A stretch of DNA of 6,532 nucleotides from Burkholderiales bacterium. GTDB taxonomy: Bacteria > Pseudomonadota > Gammaproteobacteria > Burkholderiales > SG8-39. The translations under genes and the position numbers were made by a program. The stretch covers positions 1-6,532 of the forward strand of contig JADGRR010000166.1 in NCBI GenBank assembly GCA_017880745.1, in the 5' to 3' direction. The number at the start of each line of letters is the position of its first letter. The stretch's first letter is position 1. This document shows positions 1 through 4,626 of the stretch, in pieces. The notes beneath the pieces were generated by a model that saw only the letters and a list, made by a program, of their open reading frames with translations, made no database searches and was not told the DNA's origin.

Positions 1-6
1 GAATAT

Positions 7-61
7 AAAAGGGGGCCCAAGGAAGGGGGCGGGACCCTTCCTATCCCGCCCGCCCCTTTTT
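7..61 (-). terminator. Probable intrinsic (possibly bidirectional) terminator after the propeller gene
   Basis: This GC-rich stretch begins 11 bases beyond the stop codon of the minus-strand propeller gene. Outer arms AAAAGGGG (7-14) and CCCCTTTT (53-60) can pair, giving a T-run at the 3' side on either strand. Inside are two mutually exclusive hairpins: AGGAAGGG (20-27) with CCCTTCCT (35-42), and GGCGGGA (28-34) with TCCCGCC (44-50). Stem strength and T-runs fit a Rho-independent terminator. Whether it also serves a convergent gene left of the window cannot be seen. Confidence 0.55.
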
Positions 62-71
62 CAACACCCTG

Positions 72-1016
72 TTAACGGATGAACACGCCCCAGGGTAACT
101 CGCCGACCGGGACGTCATGGAGCTTTTGCTTAGTCCTGGTATCGATCACCGACACGGAGTTGGAACGTCCGTTGGCCACGTATAGCTTGCTGCCATCGGG
201 CGTCAACGCCATGTTCCACGGGCGTTTGCCGACAGCTATGGTGTCGACAATCTCGTCGCTTGCGGTGTCGACCACCGAGACCGACCCGTCGCCTCCATTG
301 GAAACGTAGGCGAATTTGCCGCTGGGATGTATGGCCACGCCATTGGCGCGCACACCGGCCTTGAGCATCTTGATGATCTCGTGCTTGCGGCTATCGAATA
401 CCGCGACTTGATTGGAGTTCTCGCACGCTATATAGGCTTTGCTGCCGTCGGGCAAGAAACCGATGCCGCGCGGCCGCGCACCCACCTTGACGAGCTTCAC
501 GGATTGGCGTTTTTCAATATCGATGACATCGACGGCATCGCCTTCCTCGGCGCTGGCGTAAAGAATCTTTCCATCCGGGCGAAACACCGGATGCTCGGGA
601 TTCTTGCCTTGCATCTTCACGGTAAACTTCACGCTGAGACTGGCGGGATCAACGAAAGCGACCGCATTGTGCTCCTCGATGGCGGCGGCCAGCAGGGTGC
701 CATCCGATGTCGCGTATACGCCCTCCGGCGAATCGCCGAGCGCGATCGTGCCAACGACCTTGCGCTCCTGCACGTCCACGACCATCAGATTGTTGTTGGG
801 CTGGTCGCTCACGAACAGCGTCTTGCCGTCGCCCGCGAAAGCCGCGCCGCGCGGTTTTTTGCCCGCCTTGATTTCACCGACCACGGTATCGCTTACGGTG
901 TCGATTACGCTGATCGTCCCCGATTTCTCGTTGGTCACGTACGCGAACGGCGCAGCCTGCGCGACCGAGGCTGCCATGCACCACAGCGCCGCATTCAACC
1001 ATCCCGCTAGACGCAT
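72..1016 (-). CDS. Exported seven-bladed YVTN beta-propeller protein (PQQ-catabolism-associated type)
   Basis: The product is 314 aa and predicted periplasmic. Residues 1-21 form a signal peptide (Arg2, hydrophobic core, cleavage near AQA|APF). The remainder is seven repeats of about 42 residues, each opening with a strand such as FAYVTN, LFVSD, LYAS, AYIAC, FAYVSN or LYVAN, followed by an SVIDT-like strand and closing in a PDG-type turn; this builds a complete seven-bladed propeller. An in-frame ATG seven codons upstream (1035-1037) exists, but AGGAGGGG at 1020-1027 is correctly spaced only for the ATG at 1016, so I use that start. Proteins of this family recur beside PQQ-dependent dehydrogenase genes. 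Their molecular role is not established; a scaffold or binding role is possible, and no catalytic residues are evident. The gene follows the dehydrogenase and cytochrome genes on the same strand, with its own likely promoter. The family call is secure; the function is open. Confidence 0.9.
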   Translation of the reverse strand: MRLAGWLNAALWCMAASVAQAAPFAYVTNEKSGTISVIDTVSDTVVGEIKAGKKPRGAAFAGDGKTLFVSDQPNNNLMVVDVQERKVVGTIALGDSPEGVYATSDGTLLAAAIEEHNAVAFVDPASLSVKFTVKMQGKNPEHPVFRPDGKILYASAEEGDAVDVIDIEKRQSVKLVKVGARPRGIGFLPDGSKAYIACENSNQVAVFDSRKHEIIKMLKAGVRANGVAIHPSGKFAYVSNGGDGSVSVVDTASDEIVDTIAVGKRPWNMALTPDGSKLYVANGRSNSVSVIDTRTKQKLHDVPVGELPWGVFIR

Positions 1017-1019
1017 ATG

Positions 1020-1027
1020 CCCCTCCT
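1020..1027 (-). promoter_or_regulatory. Ribosome binding site fixing the propeller gene start
   Basis: On the minus strand AGGAGGGG ends 3 bases before the ATG at 1016, and its GGAGG core is 5 bases away. This site lies inside the longer reading frame that starts at 1037, so the upstream ATG is unlikely to be used. Confidence 0.75.
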
Positions 1028-1032
1028 GTAAA

Positions 1033-1097
1033 TTCAATGGTTCAGTATAGCAAGTGCGGGTGCCGAAGCGCCCATTTTGTTGTTCTTCAAAGTTGAA
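1033..1097 (-). promoter_or_regulatory. Possible regulator sites upstream of the propeller gene
   Basis: Two TTCAA-rich elements sit in the 156-base gap between the cytochrome and propeller genes. TTCAA-AG-TTGAA (1086-1097) is a perfect short dyad, and ATGGTTCA (1037-1044) overlaps the predicted transcription start. Both resemble the nested palindromes at the start of the TetR-type gene (3237-3270), which contain TTCAAA-A-TTTGAA and the same ATGGTTCA octamer. The rest of the gap shows nothing I can assign. Regulation by the TetR-type protein is inference only. Confidence 0.25.
1044..1052 (-). promoter_or_regulatory. Candidate extended -10 promoter for the propeller gene
   Basis: The minus strand reads TGC-TATACT, matching an extended -10 element (TGnTATAAT, one mismatch in the hexamer). 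No good -35 hexamer lies 16-18 bases upstream, as can be the case for extended -10 promoters. Initiation would fall near 1037, leaving a leader of about 20 bases that just contains the ribosome binding site. This suggests the propeller gene can be transcribed separately from the two genes before it. Confidence 0.45.
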
Positions 1098-1172
1098 CGC
1101 GGTTGTGCCCTTTTTCGGCGCATCGCGCAGCTTGATGTGCAGTTCGCGCGCGGGTGCCGTTCCAGCCTAGAA

Positions 1173-1787
1173 CTAAGGCGCGCCCAGCCCCGAGAGGTAA
1201 TCGCCGAGGATCTCGATGTCGGCATCGGACAGAGCCTGTGCCGCCGACGTCATGTTGCCGTCCATGTCGAAGCGCGTGGACGCCTTGAAGCCGCGCAACT
1301 GGGCGCGCAGGTACTCGGCCTGCTGCCCCGCGAGCCGCGGTATGTGCTGTTGACCCATCAGGGTTCTGGCGTGGCAGGCGACGCAATTGTTCTGCTCGGT
1401 GATGCGCCGCCCGGCCGCCACATTTTCAGGCGCGGTCACATGCGCGGGCGGCGCGTGTGGCTGCGCCGAGAAATAGGCCGCCAGATCGTTCAGGTCGGCA
1501 TTGCTAAGACTGGCAGCGAACGACGACATCTGCGCATCCTTACGCTTGCCTTCGCGAAACATGAAAAGCTGGGTCACGATGAACTGCTGCGGTTGCGCGG
1601 CGAGCGTGGGCACGGCCGGATTCGCCGAATTGCCGCCGGGCCCGTGGCAGGCGACGCAGACCTGAGCCTTGTGGCGGCCGGCCTCGGCATCGGCGAACGC
1701 GGCCTGCGTGAAAGCCAGGGTCAGAAACGACAGCGCGGCGGCGAACATCGCCACCGCGCTGCGTTGCGCGGCGAGGCTGCCGGTCAC
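1173..1787 (-). CDS. Exported dihaem c-type cytochrome (cytochrome c4-like)
   Basis: The product is 204 aa, predicted to carry electrons in the periplasm. A signal peptide covers residues 1-32 (Arg9, hydrophobic 11-30, cleavage near AFA|DAEAG). Two class I cytochrome domains follow, each with a CVACH haem site (44-48 and 135-139). Probable distal methionine ligands are Met87 (DAQMSSFA) and Met179 (GNMTSAA), each before the usual C-terminal helix ending in YFS or YLS. Size and duplicated architecture match cytochrome c4. The start is a GTG at 1785-1787 that overlaps the preceding dehydrogenase stop in the sequence GTGA. There is no clear Shine-Dalgarno, so translational coupling is likely. A downstream ATG at codon 14 would remove the basic N-terminal part of the signal peptide and is less likely. 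The probable partner is the PQQ-type dehydrogenase encoded just upstream, with electrons passed on to a terminal oxidase or another carrier. The family is clear; the partner is inferred from context. Confidence 0.92.
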   Translation of the reverse strand: MTGSLAAQRSAVAMFAAALSFLTLAFTQAAFADAEAGRHKAQVCVACHGPGGNSANPAVPTLAAQPQQFIVTQLFMFREGKRKDAQMSSFAASLSNADLNDLAAYFSAQPHAPPAHVTAPENVAAGRRITEQNNCVACHARTLMGQQHIPRLAGQQAEYLRAQLRGFKASTRFDMDGNMTSAAQALSDADIEILGDYLSGLGAP

Positions 1788-3055
1788 TTGTTGTAGCTGA
1801 TCCGGTAAATGATGCCGTTATAGTCGTCGGAGACGAGCAGGGCGCCGTCGCGCATCACCAGCACGTCGGCCGGGCGCCCCCACATCGGCGGATCACCTTT
1901 TTCGTCGGTCAGGAACCCGGTGAGGAAAGGCTCGGACTTGGCCTTGCCCTTGGCATCGACGACGATGCGGATCACGTCGTAACCCTGCTTGGTGCTGCGG
2001 TTCCACGAACCGTGGCGCGCGAGGAAGATGTTGTCCTTGTACGCGGCCGGGAACATCTTGCCGGTGTAGAAGCGCATACCCATGGGCGCGACGTGTGCGC
2101 CGATCTTGAGCGCGGGTGGCGTGAAATCTGAGCACGAGCGGTTCTTGCCGTAGGCCGGATCGAGGATGTCGCCCTCATGGCAGTACGGAAAGCCGAAGTT
2201 CTGGCCCATCTTGGTCGCGACATTGAGCTTGTCCGAAGGCGTGTCGTCGCTGAGCCAGTCACGGGCGTGCTCGCCGAACCAGAGCTGCTTGGTTTTAGGG
2301 TGCCAGTCGAATCCGACCGTGTTGCGCACGCCCTGCGCGTAGGTCTCGAGCGTGCCCGTCTTCGGATCCACGCGCGTGATCGTCGCCTGCGTGTAATTGG
2401 GCATGGTGATGTTTTGCGGCGAGCCGATGTTGAAATACAGTTTGCCGTCCGGACCCGCGGCGAGGAACTTCCAGAAGTGACCTGGCGCCTTGTCCGGGTC
2501 GAGATTGTCGACCACGACCCTGGCCTCGGGCGGATTGTCCAGTCTGTCCTCGATTCCGGCGTAGGCGGTAATGCGGTTGCGCTCGGCGACGTAGAGCGTG
2601 CCCTTCAGAAAGGCGACGCCGTTGGGCGTATTCATGCCTTTCAGTATCGTCTTGACTTCGCGCTTGCCGTCCTTGTCGACGATCGCATACACGTTGGACA
2701 GATTGCGGTTGCTCACGAACACCGTGCCCTTGTCGCCGAGCGCGAGCGAGCGTGCCTCGGGCACGCCCTCGGCCCAGACTTCGACGTGGAAGCCCGCCGG
2801 CACCTTTAGCGTGCCGATCGGAAGATCCTTGGCCGGCCTGCCGGTGAGATGCGGCGCGAACGGGTGCAGCGTCGAGCCCGCCTGGTCGGCCGAGCGGCCC
2901 TGATGCCAGGCCGGCGGCGCCATCGGGGCTGCGGGTTTGGCGGCCGTGCCTGCGGGCGCGGGGGCAGGCGCGGCCGCCGGCGCCTGCTGTGCCAGCGCCG
3001 GGGTGCAGAAGCCCGTTGCGAACAGAGCGGAGAACAATACCTTGCGTGTGTTCAT
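1784..3055 (-). CDS. Exported PQQ-dependent glucose/sorbosone dehydrogenase-family protein
   Basis: The product is 423 aa, predicted to oxidise a sugar, alcohol or aldehyde in the periplasm using pyrroloquinoline quinone; the substrate is not predictable. A signal peptide spans 1-22 (TPALA|QQ), followed by an Ala/Pro-rich linker to about residue 50 and a soluble beta-propeller domain (about 77-421). Family marks include KVPAGFHVEVWAEG (84-97), GHFWK with a candidate catalytic His193, GVRNTVGFDWHP (242-253, with a conserved Arg243), FGEHARDWLSDD (260-271), APMGMRFYTG (323-332), ARHGSWNRS (346-354) and SDDYNGIIYRI (409-419). Cys292 and Cys308 could form a disulphide. GGAGG at 3060-3064 lies 4 bases before the ATG. 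It is the first gene of the minus-strand unit and overlaps the cytochrome start by 4 bases, which fits a dehydrogenase-cytochrome pair. It lies divergent from a TetR-type regulator. No PQQ synthesis genes are in view. Confidence 0.9.
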   Translation of the reverse strand: MNTRKVLFSALFATGFCTPALAQQAPAAAPAPAPAGTAAKPAAPMAPPAWHQGRSADQAGSTLHPFAPHLTGRPAKDLPIGTLKVPAGFHVEVWAEGVPEARSLALGDKGTVFVSNRNLSNVYAIVDKDGKREVKTILKGMNTPNGVAFLKGTLYVAERNRITAYAGIEDRLDNPPEARVVVDNLDPDKAPGHFWKFLAAGPDGKLYFNIGSPQNITMPNYTQATITRVDPKTGTLETYAQGVRNTVGFDWHPKTKQLWFGEHARDWLSDDTPSDKLNVATKMGQNFGFPYCHEGDILDPAYGKNRSCSDFTPPALKIGAHVAPMGMRFYTGKMFPAAYKDNIFLARHGSWNRSTKQGYDVIRIVVDAKGKAKSEPFLTGFLTDEKGDPPMWGRPADVLVMRDGALLVSDDYNGIIYRISYNK

Positions 3056-3241
3056 GACACCTCCTTCTACGGTGGAATTATTGTGCTTTTGGGTCCGGGG
3101 GCAGCGCGGACTTCGCTGGCGTACGCCCGAAGTTTATCCGGGACTCGTCCGACTGCGCAAGCGCGTTGGCAGAATTGTGATTCTCCGGTTAAGGCCCGAT
3201 TCCGCTTGCGTTCCGTCCGCGCCGGGTATACGATTAGAACC
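3056..3241. promoter_or_regulatory. Divergent intergenic control region
   Basis: This 186-base gap separates the divergent dehydrogenase and regulator genes. On the minus strand TTGCGC (3155-3160) and GATAAA (3133-3138), 16 bases apart, are a weak candidate promoter for the dehydrogenase operon. On the plus strand TTGCGT (3206-3211) and TACGAT (3229-3234), 17 bases apart, are a candidate promoter for the regulator. A small dyad AGAAT-TGTG-ATTCT (3171-3184) lies between them. All matches are partial and need mapping of transcript ends. Confidence 0.35.
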
Positions 3242-3270
3242 ATGGTTCAAAATTTGAATCCCGGTTCAAA
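3237..3270. promoter_or_regulatory. Nested palindromes at the regulator start: candidate TetR operator
   Basis: Three perfect dyads overlap within 34 bases: GAACCATGGTTC (3237-3248), TTCAAA-A-TTTGAA (3246-3258) and TTTGAA-N6-TTCAAA (3253-3270). GGTTCAAA also recurs directly at a 19-base period (3244 and 3263). The cluster covers the predicted transcription start and the first codons of the TetR-type gene, where an autorepressor would block initiation. It is AT-rich compared with its surroundings. That it is a bound operator is inferred from position and symmetry. Confidence 0.5.
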
Positions 3271-4021
3271 CAAAGTCGCCTCGGCGCGCATGCGGCGCAA
3301 GAGCGAGACGCGGCGGCTCGACATCCTGCGCGCGGCGGCGCGGGTATTCCGCCGCAGCGGCGTCGCCGCCGCCGGCATGCGCGAGATCGCCGAAGAGGCG
3401 GACCTGTCGCCGGGCAACCTTTATTACTATTTTGCCGGCAAGGACGAGCTGCTGTTCTTCTGCCAGGACCGCACCCTCGACCGCATGCTGGAGGCGGCGG
3501 ACGCGGCGCGCGCGTCTACCATCCCGGTCGCAGATCAGTTGCGCGCCGTGATCCGCACCCACCTGCACTACACGCTGGACGAACTCGAAGGCGCGACCGC
3601 ACACCTCGAGATCGACATGCTGGCCGAAGCGTTGCGCCGCACGATCATCGAAAAGCGCGACAAGTACGAGCACGCGGTGCGTGCCCTCATCGTCAAGGGC
3701 GCCAAACGCGGGGAATTCGTGTCCTGCGATGCTGCGCTCGTTGCACGCGCCATTCTCGGGGCGCTCAACTGGACGGCGCGCTGGTATCGCCCCGACGGCG
3801 TGCAGAGCGTCGCCGCAATTGCCGAGGGGCTTGCCGACTACCTGGTGCGGGGGATCGCCGCCGCACGTAAGGATGCAAACAAGGGGGCTAGGCCCCCTTG
3901 TCCCCCAGGAGGGCTTTCCCCTCAAGGGGGATCGAGACCTTCGGGGCGTCCCCCAAGGGGACTTCCTTCGGGGCGTAAATCCGCCAAATCGGAGAAAGCT
4001 CTGATCGCTACACAAACTTGA
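3242..4021 (+). CDS. TetR/AcrR-family transcriptional regulator with repeat-derived C-terminal tail
   Basis: The product is 259 aa, a predicted cytoplasmic DNA-binding repressor. The N-terminal domain runs from about 20 to 70 (ETRRLDILRAAARVF), with the helix-turn-helix at about 46-65 (MREIAEEADLSPGNLYYYF) followed by GKDELL. The ligand domain spans about 75-210 and includes a helix around ALNWTARWYRPDG. Typical relatives have about 190-220 residues. Here residues from about 213 onward form a Pro/Gly/Arg/Lys-rich tail encoded by a hairpin repeat, so the original stop was probably lost or replaced. The reading frame extends further upstream, but the ATG at 3242 is the first after the control region. 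It has no Shine-Dalgarno and sits about 7 bases past a candidate -10, so a leaderless message is possible. An ATG at 3290 (MRRKSETRR) is an alternative that would also keep the whole DNA-binding domain. It is divergent from the dehydrogenase operon and co-directional with the molybdenum-enzyme genes. The ligand is unknown. Confidence 0.87.
   Translation: MVQNLNPGSNKVASARMRRKSETRRLDILRAAARVFRRSGVAAAGMREIAEEADLSPGNLYYYFAGKDELLFFCQDRTLDRMLEAADAARASTIPVADQLRAVIRTHLHYTLDELEGATAHLEIDMLAEALRRTIIEKRDKYEHAVRALIVKGAKRGEFVSCDAALVARAILGALNWTARWYRPDGVQSVAAIAEGLADYLVRGIAAARKDANKGARPPCPPGGLSPQGGSRPSGRPPRGLPSGRKSAKSEKALIATQT
3879..3976. repeat. GC-rich palindromic intergenic-type repeat read into the regulator 3' end
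   Basis: Several hairpins are packed together. A perfect 10-bp stem ACAAGGGGGC/GCCCCCTTGT (3879-3888, 3892-3901) encloses a TAG loop. TCCCCC (3901-3906) can pair with GGGGGA (3926-3931), and CCCC-TCAA-GGGG (3918-3929) is nested in it. GTCCCC-CAA-GGGGAC (3948-3962) forms another. CCTTCGGGGCGT occurs twice, at 3938-3949 and 3965-3976, a 27-base period. This layout resembles the dispersed palindromic repeats of betaproteobacterial intergenic regions, from memory. It is unusual here because it is translated as the tail of the regulator. Confidence 0.6.
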
Positions 4022-4033
4022 TCAGAGCTTTCT
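3993..4033. repeat. Perfect 14-bp inverted repeat spanning the regulator stop codon
   Basis: AGAAAGCTCTGATC (3993-4006) is the exact reverse complement of GATCAGAGCTTTCT (4020-4033), with a 13-base loop. The TGA stop of the regulator (4019-4021) lies at the loop-stem junction. The transcript could fold into a long hairpin, but the right arm is followed by AAATATG rather than a T-run, so a classical Rho-independent terminator is uncertain. A Rho-independent-like pause, an mRNA-stabilising structure between regulator and downstream genes, or a DNA-binding site are alternatives. Confidence 0.6.
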
Positions 4034-4084
4034 AAATATGCTGACAATGACTGCGCCCGCCAGGGCCATATCCGGAGGTCGAAC

Positions 4085-4624
<540 letters not shown>

Positions 4625-4626
4625 GC

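Noticed and set aside
327..1010. A 227-codon plus-strand frame opposite the propeller gene
   Set aside because: The opposite strand has seven regular propeller blades, a signal peptide and a strong ribosome binding site. This frame shows no domain and an atypical composition.
1035..1037. Upstream ATG as the start of the propeller gene
   Set aside because: The strong AGGAGGGG lies downstream of this ATG and is spaced for the one at 1016; the upstream ATG has no ribosome binding site and coincides with the predicted transcription start.
1077..1796. A 239-codon plus-strand frame opposite the cytochrome gene
   Set aside because: It is Arg/Gly-rich and featureless, and lies antisense to a clear dihaem cytochrome.
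2849..3241. Upstream extension of the regulator frame to an ATG at 2849
   Set aside because: The extension is antisense to the dehydrogenase signal peptide and linker and crosses the control region; it has no TetR-like sequence before the ATG at 3242.
3266..4015. A 249-codon minus-strand frame opposite the regulator
   Set aside because: It has no recognisable domain and covers a well-formed TetR-type gene on the other strand.
3879..4033. An insertion sequence end, attachment site or CRISPR-like repeat
   Set aside because: There is no transposase or integrase gene nearby, no regular spacer structure and no visible target duplication. The pattern fits a small palindromic repeat plus a separate hairpin.
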